From Acetobacter suratthaniensis (GTDB lineage: Bacteria > Pseudomonadota > Alphaproteobacteria > Acetobacterales > Acetobacteraceae), in contig NZ_JAFVMG010000012.1 of assembly GCF_017377745.1 (NCBI RefSeq), forward strand, positions 1 to 64,000: 64,000 nt of DNA, given 5' to 3'. Positions 1 to 8,678 of the stretch are shown here, in pieces. How positions within the stretch are numbered: the stretch's first letter is position 1; each line of letters begins with the position of its first letter. The position numbers were made by a program, and so were the translations under genes. The notes beneath the pieces were generated by a model. The model did no database searches and was not told the DNA's origin. It saw only the letters and a list, made by a program, of their open reading frames with translations.

Positions 1-89
1 GTTGAGCCATTCTTTGCAATGTCCAGTCTTCCTTGCCTGTGTTCCTGTCATACTGGTTGGACAGGTCTGTTCAACAGGGAAGGAAACAT

Positions 90-410
90 ATGGAAGACAC
101 TACGAAAACATGGGGCATCAGGGGGATTTCTGCTGATGTCCGGCAAGCTGTCATTACACAGAGCCAGAAGCAGGGCATGAAAGCCGGAGAATGGCTGACA
201 GTGGCTATTCTGGAGAAAATCAAACAGGATAGAAATGAGGGGAAAGCCCTGGTCGCTACCAATGGAAAACCTGCTGTCAGTGCAGAGGATGCTTCTGCTG
301 TTCTGGCTTTGCTGGAACGTCTCCAGGGTATGGGAATTGAACCTCCTGACAGAATGAAGAAGAAAGCGATCACTCTTGTCAGAAAGTGTATGGTTTTAAC
401 GAAAGTGTGA
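90..410 (+). CDS. Small basic protein of unknown function (intact copy)
   Basis: About 106 residues from ATG 90, which has a purine-rich AGGGAAGG Shine-Dalgarno stretch just upstream; a longer reading from TTG 33 lacks this support. The N-terminal part (WGIRGIS, then R, a basic/polar helix, then GEWL) resembles the short motif, possibly ribbon-helix-helix-like, found at the start of many alphaproteobacterial proteins. The rest is Lys-rich with no domain I recognise. A clearly homologous but ruined copy lies at 2950-3245, so this gene and its decayed twin flank the SIR2-kinase gene. Function unknown; a DNA-binding, plasmid or mobile-element accessory role is only a guess. Confidence 0.7.
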   Translation: MEDTTKTWGIRGISADVRQAVITQSQKQGMKAGEWLTVAILEKIKQDRNEGKALVATNGKPAVSAEDASAVLALLERLQGMGIEPPDRMKKKAITLVRKCMVLTKV

Positions 411-524
411 TGTAGTGGCTCATATCAGAAACATCAAATTTGGAATACGATCACTTAAAAGAAATTGTTTAAATCAGTTCAAAGTAAATATTTCTAACAA
501 CAATTGGGTGGTTTAGGTATTGTC

Positions 525-2921
525 ATGTCATATGAAAAAGAACAGGAAAATTTAGAACTTTTAAAAAAAGAATATTCTGAAAATACTAAAAGAATAATTA
601 TTTTTTCAGGAGCAGGATGTAGTTGTGAGGTGGGTGTTCCTATTTGGAATATATTGGCACAAGGACTTTTTGAGTATTTGAATAAAGTTACACCCTCAGA
701 AAGTTTAGTAGGCGATTTTTTAGATATTTTTCATGATGTAGAAGATGCCTTATCAAGGGGTGATTTCTGGACATTTTTTTCATTAGTAGAGAAAAATTGG
801 AATACTGCTTATGAGGATTATCTTAACGAGGTATTTTCTCATGAAAAATTAAGTCAAATAGAAGTGCCTGTTGTGTATGAAACATTATGGCGTATGAAAT
901 ACATAAATCAAATATTCACATTAAATATTGATGGGCTTGCGTCACGAGCATATGAAAAACATAATGATACAGCCGATTTTTTTGAGTATAACGGATTTAA
1001 TGTTTTAGATAGTAAGAATTATTTAGATAGAAACTATCCCATGGTTGTTAATTTACATGGGAAATATGATCAAAGAAGCACTTGGGTCATGAATGGAGAT
1101 GAGCGCGAAAATTTATTTTCAAAATTTCATTCTGGGAATTATAAAGCGTTCATAAGATATCTATTTTCTAATTATACTATTATATTTTTAGGGATAAATA
1201 TAATTGATGATTCCATATCACAATTTCTTGTGGAGTTGAAGAATGATAAATTGTTGAGAAATCATTATTGGATTACGGATAGGAAAGATGGAGTTGCATT
1301 TAGGTTTACGCAAGATAATAGTGTGCGAATTATAAACTATACACCTGATATAATTAATGACGAGGCTGTGCATACCTTGTCGATATGCTCTATTTTAGAT
1401 GATATTGATAAATATAAATCGAGTGATGTTGGAGTGACACTTCCAAAATTAGAAGAAAAATCTGGGGATGATTTTCCAGATAATTCATATTTTCTTAATC
1501 ATTTAATGGATTTTTTTCAGGATTGTAGGTCTCAGTTAAATGCAAGATTTGAATTTCTTAAAAATCAATACGGACGTAACAGCCCTCGGTTCAAATCTTT
1601 TTTGAAAGATTATGAGAGTGCTCTCACACTTGCATCACTGGTAACGGAAAGTCATCCGTTTGATTTTGTAAACGGATATAAAATAATTTCGCGAATTCAT
1701 AGTTCTTCCTCTGCAAATGTATGGTTTTCAAGTAAAGATTATGATGGCATTGCAATCAAAACATTAACTTATCAGGCTGCTAATGAAAATGTAGAGTATG
1801 ATAGTTTTATGAGAGGGGTGGAATCTCTTTATTCTTTGACAAAAGGGGGCATAAACGTAGCTCCAAGATACATTTTTCATACAAATGTTCCTCTATCGTT
1901 GGGGATGGAAAACATTAATGGGGCGTCTTTATTGGAGTTATCCCAGTCTCAAAGGGAGTTTATGCGTCAAAATGGGCTGATTTTATTTAAGAAAATCTGT
2001 GAAGCTATATTAAAATGCCATAATTCTGAAGCCTCTGTGTTGCATCGTGATATTAAGCCTGGAAATATCATTTTTGAAAATTACTGGACTTGGTGTGATG
2101 ATAAAGATTTTGAGCAGATATCACTTAAACTAATTAATTTTGATATGTCTTGGCATAAATTTAGTTCAGGGAACACAAAATCTATTAAGGCAGATGAAGT
2201 GGGTTATTATGCCCCAGAGCAAAGAAACTATAAAAATTCAGAACTTCCCCGCACAGCGAAAACTGATGTATTTATGCTTGGGATGTTGTTGTTTTTTCTT
2301 TTGTCAGAAGAAAACCCTCCTGAAGGCGGGTCCTCTGTAGAAAAGTGGTATGAATATGTACTTTCAAAAACATCGGCCTCTATAAGAAATACTTTAATAT
2401 CAAATCGAATTAGTAGAATGATTTTTCACATGACACAACGTGACATGATGAAGCGACCAGATTTAAAAGAGGTTTTGTCTAATATTCAATCCATTTTGAC
2501 CGTTCAAGGAAATAATTGGAGTAACGTAGATCAAGATTTTCTTGTGGAGCAGATTTTTATTGTTTCCGGTTTTGAGTATGATTGGAATGAAAAAACAATG
2601 ACTGGAAAAATAAGAACACCTCGTCAAATTGATTTTATTTTACGCTATATTCCTCGTGGTCAATTAATTCACCTTGAATTTTTGAGGCAAAGAGATGATG
2701 GGCAAGATAGAAAAAATTTTGGTGGTCGGTTAAGTGATTTAATAAATGAAGCAAAAATAGATTTAACTAATTATGGATGGACAGTAGATAATATTGGCGG
2801 TGGAACATTTAGTAAGTCTCTAAGGGCTGAAATAAAAATTAGAGATATAAAAGATGAATTTGAAAAATTTTCAAGTGAAACAAAAATAATAATAGAGAAA
2901 TTTATGTCTCACTTAACGTAA
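525..2921 (+). CDS. SIR2-like domain / Ser-Thr kinase-like fusion, candidate defence effector
   Basis: 798 residues from ATG 525 (a TTG at 504 would add seven; neither has a strong ribosome site). Residues about 23-280 form a SIR2-like domain: nucleotide-binding FSGAGCS (27-33), TLNIDG with the catalytic-type Asn (132-137), and NLHGKYD with the catalytic-type His (176-182). Residues about 383-660 form a protein kinase domain: Lys412 in IAIKTL, complete HRDIKPGN (507-514), an activation-segment APEQ, and a DVFMLG helix F. The DFG position reads NFD (538-540). The last roughly 130 residues match nothing I know. SIR2 domains in bacterial defence proteins (Thoeris ThsA, DSR, SIR2-HerA) destroy NAD+; here the kinase could be sensor or regulator. 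The gene is far more A+T-rich than neighbours from 3.9 kb on, indicating horizontal transfer. No partner gene follows. The domain call is firm; the defence role is inference. Confidence 0.9.
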   Translation: MSYEKEQENLELLKKEYSENTKRIIIFSGAGCSCEVGVPIWNILAQGLFEYLNKVTPSESLVGDFLDIFHDVEDALSRGDFWTFFSLVEKNWNTAYEDYLNEVFSHEKLSQIEVPVVYETLWRMKYINQIFTLNIDGLASRAYEKHNDTADFFEYNGFNVLDSKNYLDRNYPMVVNLHGKYDQRSTWVMNGDERENLFSKFHSGNYKAFIRYLFSNYTIIFLGINIIDDSISQFLVELKNDKLLRNHYWITDRKDGVAFRFTQDNSVRIINYTPDIINDEAVHTLSICSILDDIDKYKSSDVGVTLPKLEEKSGDDFPDNSYFLNHLMDFFQDCRSQLNARFEFLKNQYGRNSPRFKSFLKDYESALTLASLVTESHPFDFVNGYKIISRIHSSSSANVWFSSKDYDGIAIKTLTYQAANENVEYDSFMRGVESLYSLTKGGINVAPRYIFHTNVPLSLGMENINGASLLELSQSQREFMRQNGLILFKKICEAILKCHNSEASVLHRDIKPGNIIFENYWTWCDDKDFEQISLKLINFDMSWHKFSSGNTKSIKADEVGYYAPEQRNYKNSELPRTAKTDVFMLGMLLFFLLSEENPPEGGSSVEKWYEYVLSKTSASIRNTLISNRISRMIFHMTQRDMMKRPDLKEVLSNIQSILTVQGNNWSNVDQDFLVEQIFIVSGFEYDWNEKTMTGKIRTPRQIDFILRYIPRGQLIHLEFLRQRDDGQDRKNFGGRLSDLINEAKIDLTNYGWTVDNIGGGTFSKSLRAEIKIRDIKDEFEKFSSETKIIIEKFMSHLT

Positions 2922-2949
2922 ACCTAGTCAGGTTGTAACTTAATAAAGT

Positions 2950-3245
2950 GATAACTTCCCTTGCTCCTTATCATATTGATGAAATGTCTGCTCAACAAGG
3001 ACGGGAATATATAGAAGAAAATACGAAACATAGGGGGCAAGGAGGTATCTGTTGACGTGAGGTAAGCTGTGAACGCAGAGCCAGAAGTAAGACATGAAAG
3101 CCGGAGAGTGGTTATTCTGGAGAAAAGTAAATAGGACAGAAACGCAGGGTAAGCCCTAGTTGCTACTAATGGGAAGCCTGCTGTTAGTGCGGAAGATGTC
3201 TCTGTTGTTCTGGCTTTGCTGGAACGCCTTCAGGAAGTGCATGAC
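2950..3245 (+). pseudogene. Decayed paralogue of the gene at 90-410
   Basis: Base-by-base reading shows clear similarity to about positions 27-330, covering the upstream sequence, the Shine-Dalgarno area and most of the coding region. Shared stretches include CATGAAAGCCGGAGA and TTCTGGCTTTGCTGGAACG. The ATG has become ATA, a CAA codon has become TAA, a second nonsense change replaces a CAG, and about ten bases are lost before TTATTCTGGAG. Similarity fades after the GGAACG segment. It therefore cannot encode the full protein. Together with the intact copy it forms diverged direct repeats on either side of the SIR2-kinase gene. Confidence 0.85.
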
Positions 3246-3289
3246 CTCAGTTAAGCCGGGGAATATCTGAGAAAAAATTTCGGGAGCGA

Positions 3290-3466
3290 TTAAATGGCTT
3301 CCTTTCCCACTGGTTCGTCATCCAATAGTAACACATGCTTATGATTCTCTGGGTCAAAACGAGCCATAAGGTCATTAAGGGATATATCTTTAAGCCACAT
3401 ATCATGACCGTGGTCTTTTGCGTCATTCTGTGACGGGTGACTTGTCTCTATATGTCTTGGAGTCAT
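3290..3466 (-). CDS. 58-residue protein resembling the C-terminal tail of MazE-type antitoxins
   Basis: Read on the minus strand from ATG 3466 to TAA at 3290. A strong AGGGGG Shine-Dalgarno sits about six bases before the ATG. The C-terminal half (SLNDLMARFDPENHKH, then DDEPVGKEAI) fits the pattern of the toxin-neutralising tail of MazE/PemI-family antitoxins (roughly YSLxELLAxxxPENxH then PVGKExW). The N-terminal 25 residues do not look like the usual AbrB-type DNA-binding domain. No toxin gene follows; downstream on this strand lies the pseudogene. It may be a remnant antitoxin or a stand-alone anti-toxin peptide. Homology is judged by eye. Confidence 0.55.
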   Translation of the reverse strand: MTPRHIETSHPSQNDAKDHGHDMWLKDISLNDLMARFDPENHKHVLLLDDEPVGKEAI

Positions 3467-3868
3467 GATTTCCCCCTATCGATGCCAAAGAGCTAAGGCA
3501 TGAACGGTTCAAAGTGCAAGAAATGGTTGACTTATACACTTGATGCATGTGACACATACCTGTGTAACACAGTGGAAAAATCAATATTTTGTGTGAAAAT
3601 CCATTGTAAAATCAATACGTTGCGGTTCGGGCCTTTTTTTATCCCTCTCTCTCCGCCAATTCCTAAAAATACCCGCTCTTTATGTTTGCCCACCGCACGG
3701 CTAAGCGAAATCAGGCGCACTCCTCCCTTCGCCTCAAGAGCAGGCCCAAGGGCTTTGCGATAGTGACTGCGCACAATACCGAGCCGAGGCGGGACTGACC
3801 ACTTTACTTAAGATTCCTGCCCTATATACCTTCAGTTCTGGTCTTAATCCGCTGCATCCGGGATTTAA
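3467..3868. other. Intergenic junction between A+T-rich island and G+C-rich core
   Basis: This stretch separates the small antitoxin-like gene from the chemoreceptor. Base composition changes here from A+T-rich to the G+C-rich style of the rest of the window. Two overlapping opposite-strand readings of 80-87 codons exist at 3500-3774, but neither has a convincing ribosome site or family resemblance. I see no tRNA, integrase or clear attachment site. Confidence 0.5.
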
Positions 3869-5686
3869 ATGCTCAAGAACATTCGTATATCAGGGAAAAT
3901 AGTGGTTTCTTTTTCTCTTGTTGTGGCAACTGTTTTTCTATTTTCCGTTGTCGTGTTTACTTCACTTGGGCAAATCCGCAATGCCAAGCTGGAAAGCGAT
4001 CAGGCACATCAGACCATCAACATGGTCAATGATCTGCTGAATACGCTGGTTGAAAGCCAGAACGCGATGCGCGGTTATGTGGCGAGCGCCAACAAACAGT
4101 TTATTGGCCGCATTGATGGCTATAAGGCCTCCGTACCGCCACGCCTTGCCACACTGGAAGCCACCCTGCCGCCCGAAACCGTCAGGAACGAACTCACACC
4201 TCTCAAACAGGCTATTGAAACCTTCAACAGCGAGATGGCGCAAACCGTTGCCGCCATGTCCAATCCGGCCCTGCTGAACCAGACACGCACGGAAATCGCT
4301 AGCACCGCCCGGCTGACGGATATTCGCAAAATTATCGGCAGGCTGGATCAGCAGGAAGACGCGGTTGTCTTACAGCGTACACAGGCTGCAAATGCCGCAT
4401 TCCATATCGGCGGACTGACCCTTGCCATCGGCGGGAGCCTGACCACCCTGATCTCTGCGCTTGTCGGCATGGGGCTGGTACGCTCCATCGCCACCCCCGT
4501 TGTCCGGTTAACCACCATCATGCGGACGCTGGCGGGTGGCAATACCAGCATCAACGTACCTGGCACCAACCGGCATGATGAAATTGGCACCATGGCAGGC
4601 GCCGTGGAGGTTTTCCGACAGGCCGCCATCGACAAGGCCCGGCTGGAACAGGAAGCCGAACAGACACGCCGCCAGCAGGAAGCCGAACGTCAGGCCGCAC
4701 AAGAGCGGACAGAAGAAGCCGCTCGCCAGTTGAAGCTGGCCACAGACAGTCTGGCCAATGGTTTGCAAAAAGTGGCAGCAGGCGACCTGACTGTTCGTAT
4801 CCAGACCACCTTTGCAGCCGAACTCGAGCCCCTGCGCGAGAACTTCAACCTGTCCGTCAAGCAACTGGGGCAGGCACTGCTTTCCGTCTCCGGCTCGGCC
4901 TACAGTATTGGCAATTCTACGGCTGAACTGGCTACTGCTGCCGACAACCTCTCCCGTAGGACAGAGCAGCAGGCTGCCACACTGGAGCAAACATCCGCAG
5001 CCCTGATGCAGATTACCCAGCGCGTGCAAAAAACAACCGAAGAAACCCAGACCGTCCATACAGTGGTCACAACATCCCGCTCTGATGCCGAACATGCAGA
5101 AGACGTGGTGAACAATGCGATAGAGGCCATGACCCGCATTGATCAGTCCTCACAGTCTATCGCAAAAATTGTTGACATGATCAATAACCTTGCCTTCCAG
5201 ACCAACATTCTCGCACTCAATGCCAGTGTAGAAGCCGCGCGTGCGGGGGAAACCGGGCGCGGTTTCGCGGTTGTCGCTGGAGAAGTCCGTAATCTGGCGC
5301 ACCAATCTGCCGAAGCCGTCAAGGAGATTTCAGCCCTTATCTCCAGCTCTGGCGAGCAGGTTAAGGCTGGTGTCTCATCCGTGGTGGAAACCGGCGATGT
5401 GCTGCACCGTATCGTCGCACAGGTGAATACAATTGGAGACCTGATTTCGAACATTGCGGGCGCGGCCCATGATCAGGCCAGTAGCATCTCGCAGTTGAAT
5501 GTCGCCGTGAGCAGTATGGAACAGACAACGCAGCAGAATGCGGCTGTCGCGGAAGAAAGTGCCGCAGCAAGCCATACGCTGGCCATGCAGGCCGGAGAAC
5601 TGGAAAAACTGGTCAAGCAGTTTGATCTGGAACAAACCGGCCGCTACCTGTCCGATACGGCCTCTGCCCGCCGGATTACCCGCTGA
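3869..5686 (+). CDS. Methyl-accepting chemotaxis protein
   Basis: 605 residues. Transmembrane helix at about 11-32, then a periplasmic four-helix-type sensor region resembling CHASE3 ([15 protein letters not shown]), and a second transmembrane helix about 180-204. HAMP follows (about 205-258), then a coiled linker rich in Glu/Gln/Arg and a second HAMP-like segment ([11 protein letters not shown], about 301-311). The cytoplasmic signalling domain carries the hairpin tip that contacts CheA/Che[21 protein letters not shown] at 444-463. It should bias flagellar rotation in response to an unknown periplasmic signal. No che genes are nearby, so it is an orphan receptor. Start ATG 3869 has a modest purine-rich leader. 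Confidence 0.95.
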   Translation: MLKNIRISGKIVVSFSLVVATVFLFSVVVFTSLGQIRNAKLESDQAHQTINMVNDLLNTLVESQNAMRGYVASANKQFIGRIDGYKASVPPRLATLEATLPPETVRNELTPLKQAIETFNSEMAQTVAAMSNPALLNQTRTEIASTARLTDIRKIIGRLDQQEDAVVLQRTQAANAAFHIGGLTLAIGGSLTTLISALVGMGLVRSIATPVVRLTTIMRTLAGGNTSINVPGTNRHDEIGTMAGAVEVFRQAAIDKARLEQEAEQTRRQQEAERQAAQERTEEAARQLKLATDSLANGLQKVAAGDLTVRIQTTFAAELEPLRENFNLSVKQLGQALLSVSGSAYSIGNSTAELATAADNLSRRTEQQAATLEQTSAALMQITQRVQKTTEETQTVHTVVTTSRSDAEHAEDVVNNAIEAMTRIDQSSQSIAKIVDMINNLAFQTNILALNASVEAARAGETGRGFAVVAGEVRNLAHQSAEAVKEISALISSSGEQVKAGVSSVVETGDVLHRIVAQVNTIGDLISNIAGAAHDQASSISQLNVAVSSMEQTTQQNAAVAEESAAASHTLAMQAGELEKLVKQFDLEQTGRYLSDTASARRITR

Positions 5687-5701
5687 TTGATCCAGCGCAG
5701 C

Positions 5702-5741
5702 TTTCATCCCTCGTGCGCATTAAACCGCATGAGGGATGAAA
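5702..5741. terminator. Strong hairpin between convergent genes
   Basis: TTTCATCCCTCGTGCG pairs with CGCATGAGGGATGAAA (16 pairs including one G-T) around an 8-base loop. It lies between the stop of the chemoreceptor and the stop of the convergent MFS gene. No U-tract follows on either strand, so it is a terminator-like hairpin rather than a textbook intrinsic terminator. Confidence 0.55.
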
Positions 5742-5754
5742 ACAGACAGAGCTA

Positions 5755-7077
5755 TCAGGCCGTGCAGGCCTGCGCGTCTTCCACCGCGCGGTTACGGCGC
5801 TCCATCATCTGGGTATGCCGATGCGCTTCAGGCGAAATCCGCAGGCAGATCGTGAGAATGGCCGACACGAAATAAAGCGCGACAAAAGTCCAGATCACGC
5901 CTTCCATGCCAAACCCGAAGGTTGACTCGCACACGCCCACCACAGCAGGGCCAAACCATGTGCTGGCCCCCGCACCAAGGCCCAGAATGGACAGGGCAGC
6001 CGCTTTTTCCTTAGGGCAGATCAGCGGCATAAGGCCCGACATAGGCACAAAAGCCGCAACCGTTCCGCCGTAAACAAAACCTGCCAGAACCGCCAGCGTG
6101 AAGTTACCCGGATACCAGAGCGGCACATAGTAAAACAGCGGAATGGTTACACAGCAACCAAGGCAACCACCGACGGCAACCACAAAACGGTGGCCAAGAC
6201 GATCAGCCAGCATACCCGCGACAAGGTTGAAGAGAATATTCCCAAGGAAGATGATGGACAGAAGGTCCAGCCACTGGCCTTGCGAATAATGAAGCTGATC
6301 CACAAAAAATGCCGGCATGATCGCCAGAAATGCATATTCAGAGGACGTGTTGACGGTACGGATAAGCCCGGCCACCAGTGTTTTTGGTTCGCGCCACATA
6401 ATGCTGATCGAGCCAAAAAAGATAGCCTTGCGGTCCACATTGCCACGCGCAAGAGGACGGCTACCCGTAGGCTCACGCACAAACAGCAGCGCGATAAGGC
6501 CACCGGCAATCACCAGCCCCAGAGAACTCCAGAACGTAGCCAGTTCGCCAATGGCAGGAATGGTGTAGCGCGCAAACTGCGAACCAAGCGTAGGCAGCCC
6601 CGCCGAAAACGAAAACCAGAACCAGCCAGCAGCCGAGCCCAGCATACGCGCAGGTGTTGCCGCAGCAATCCACACTAAAAACCCATAGGCAAACAGGGGA
6701 TAAGCAAAGCCACGCAGGGTATAGAACAGCAAAGTCAGGGAGAGATTATCCGGCCCGAGGCCGAAGGCAAGAAACCCGACTTCCAGAACGGCCCAGAGCA
6801 GCAATCCCGCCCACATGGTGCGCCGCGGCCCATAAAGATCGGATAATGGCCCCGCCAGCCAGGCGGAAATCATGACTGTAACACCATAGGTGGTGAACAT
6901 CAGGTTCACATCACCCTGTGTATGCCCATGGTGCAGCATATAGGTGTCGAGATAGCCAGCCTCAACGCCATCACCCACCATAAAGAGCAGCAGGCCAACA
7001 AAACCAAAGAAAAGAGGCTGAGGAATACCAAGCAGGCCGGCCAGTCCGCGCGACGGGCCGGAGGAAGTCTCTGACAA
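5755..7077 (-). CDS. MFS transporter, polyol permease (RbtT/DalT/CsbX) type
   Basis: 440 residues with twelve apparent membrane helices. The opening helix GDGVEAGYLDTYML and the following loop DLYGPRR match the RbtT/DalT/CsbX family of MFS permeases, which carry ribitol, arabitol and related polyols with protons. The start is TTG 7077 with an AGGGAG Shine-Dalgarno; I see no better ATG near the first helix. The gene stands alone, convergent with the chemoreceptor, with a long A+T-rich leader upstream. A polyol substrate fits the sugar-alcohol diet of acetic acid bacteria but is inferred from family only. Confidence 0.88.
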   Translation of the reverse strand: MSETSSGPSRGLAGLLGIPQPLFFGFVGLLLFMVGDGVEAGYLDTYMLHHGHTQGDVNLMFTTYGVTVMISAWLAGPLSDLYGPRRTMWAGLLLWAVLEVGFLAFGLGPDNLSLTLLFYTLRGFAYPLFAYGFLVWIAAATPARMLGSAAGWFWFSFSAGLPTLGSQFARYTIPAIGELATFWSSLGLVIAGGLIALLFVREPTGSRPLARGNVDRKAIFFGSISIMWREPKTLVAGLIRTVNTSSEYAFLAIMPAFFVDQLHYSQGQWLDLLSIIFLGNILFNLVAGMLADRLGHRFVVAVGGCLGCCVTIPLFYYVPLWYPGNFTLAVLAGFVYGGTVAAFVPMSGLMPLICPKEKAAALSILGLGAGASTWFGPAVVGVCESTFGFGMEGVIWTFVALYFVSAILTICLRISPEAHRHTQMMERRNRAVEDAQACTA

Positions 7078-7564
7078 GACACAATCTCCCTGAAACCTGA
7101 CAGCAGCCTGCAGGGCATCAATGGCCCTGAAAAAGGAAAAAGGCTGCGCCGTGCATGACCCCTACGAGAGCGCTTGGGATCATTTGGATAGACACGCGGG
7201 CAAAGGCCACACGCCACGAAAATATTGACACAATGATTCTTGGTGTCTGACAACAAAGCTAACAGATAAAAAACACAATTTCAACCATATATCTCCATAT
7301 TTTATAGTACTTATTTATAAATAAGAATCAAATAACGAGAGAAATTAACTGGTAAATTTATTTATTATTTTCAAATATAATCGCATGCCGTTATTTTTAT
7401 TTTTTAAATCTAAAAACAAATTCCCAAGAACAAAAAAATATTGTTATTGATCTCTTGCCGTATCAATCAGCAAACCCAACCATGCTGATCCACCCGGCAC
7501 ACAGATGGAAACGCACGGAAAAATAATGCCGAGCGTTTCCAATACTTTGTTATTTTATAACAAG
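7078..7564. other. A+T-rich intergenic region
   Basis: About 490 bases lie between the MFS start and the esterase stop. The middle (about 7255-7450) is very A+T-rich with many A and T runs. It presumably contains the MFS promoter. I see no gene, RNA or clear repeat. Confidence 0.5.
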
Positions 7565-8515
7565 TTATTTCTCAGAGATGTTTTTACGAACAACCTCAAG
7601 CATCTGCTGTGCAATCAATGCGTGGGCCTGTTTTGTCGGGTGGTATTCATCCCACCAAAATGCCGCATCTGGCGTAGCACAGGCTTTACCGGGCGCAGGC
7701 AAGGTTGGCTGGCAGGGATGCACCGTATCCGTCAAATGGTTAGCCTGTGCATTGGCTAGCAAGGTTTCTGTAACAGCACTCCACGGAAACCAGATCAGAT
7801 TCACCCCGGTTTCCGTCGCAACCGAAGCCAGCGCCTGTCGGGTTTTACGGTCATAATCCGCCTCGAACAGGCGAGCCTGCGCCGCGGCATGCGGCTCCTG
7901 TGCCACGGCAGGCACACGGGCCAAATTATAGGCCCCAAGAATAAGAAAATTCCGCGCACCATGATCATGCAATATCTGAACTGCATCTTTCATATCCTGC
8001 GCGCAGCTCTGGGCAATATCAGCCAGCGCTTTAGGCGAGGCCATATCAGTATGCAAAAAGAAATCATTCGCTGACGCGCCCAGAACATACAGAGCACTGG
8101 CATCCAGCTTGCGCCCCTGTGCAACAAAGGACAGTACCTGCCCGCGCAGCCCGGTATCACGCCATCCATCAAGCCATGTGTAATAATTACCACTCCCGCA
8201 CCGCGCACCCCCCACGGCTACATTGGTCATGGTGGCGCCCAGCGCATGCGCCAGATCTTCCACTGCCGTTGGGCCATTACTCCAGCGGCCGTTCCAGTAC
8301 AGACCCGCACTCTCTTCGGCTGGCAGAACCGTGGCCTGTGGCATTTTCGCCTTAACCGCTTCGGTTGAAACAGCACGGGCAGCCCCATTATCACTGTAGC
8401 TGTCGCCAAAAACATACAGTGCTTTAAACGGCACCTCCGCCGCCCTAAGCTGTGCCTGCAACAGCAGGGGAGCCAAACCGGCAACCATACACAGTCGGGA
8501 AATAACTCTACGCAT
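7565..8515 (-). CDS. Secreted GDSL/SGNH-family esterase
   Basis: 316 residues from ATG 8515, which has GGAG about nine bases upstream and begins a clean signal peptide (MRRVISRLCMVAG, cleaved near LRAAE). Catalytic blocks are visible: block I FGDSYSDNG with the nucleophile Ser, block III-like GASANDFF, and block V DEYHPTKQAH with catalytic Asp and His. It should be an exported lipase/esterase of the GDSL phospholipase/acyltransferase type. There is no C-terminal autotransporter barrel, so it is a free periplasmic or secreted enzyme. Substrate unknown. It diverges from the serine hydrolase at 8679. Confidence 0.9.
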   Translation of the reverse strand: MRRVISRLCMVAGLAPLLLQAQLRAAEVPFKALYVFGDSYSDNGAARAVSTEAVKAKMPQATVLPAEESAGLYWNGRWSNGPTAVEDLAHALGATMTNVAVGGARCGSGNYYTWLDGWRDTGLRGQVLSFVAQGRKLDASALYVLGASANDFFLHTDMASPKALADIAQSCAQDMKDAVQILHDHGARNFLILGAYNLARVPAVAQEPHAAAQARLFEADYDRKTRQALASVATETGVNLIWFPWSAVTETLLANAQANHLTDTVHPCQPTLPAPGKACATPDAAFWWDEYHPTKQAHALIAQQMLEVVRKNISEK

Positions 8516-8678
8516 GAACGCATGCTCCGTGTCATGTTCTGGATCAGAACAACCCTGCACGCTTCCGTTCTGACAAAGCTAGAATGCAACAGCCTTACCA
8601 GTGTCTGTTTTTTTCGTAACCCGTACAGATAACCTCGCCCGGCTTCTGCCCATAACGGCCTACCCCACCGGAGTTCGC

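Noticed and set aside
1..3500. CRISPR array or phage remnant in the A+T-rich island
   Set aside because: No regularly spaced short repeats and no phage structural or integrase genes; the only repeat is the two-copy gene.
3500..3774. Two overlapping opposite-strand frames of 80-87 codons
   Set aside because: No ribosome site, no family resemblance, and they mirror each other; more likely intergenic sequence.
4508..5095. 195-codon minus-strand frame inside the chemoreceptor gene
   Set aside because: It is a shadow of a G+C-rich coding region in another frame, with no motif.
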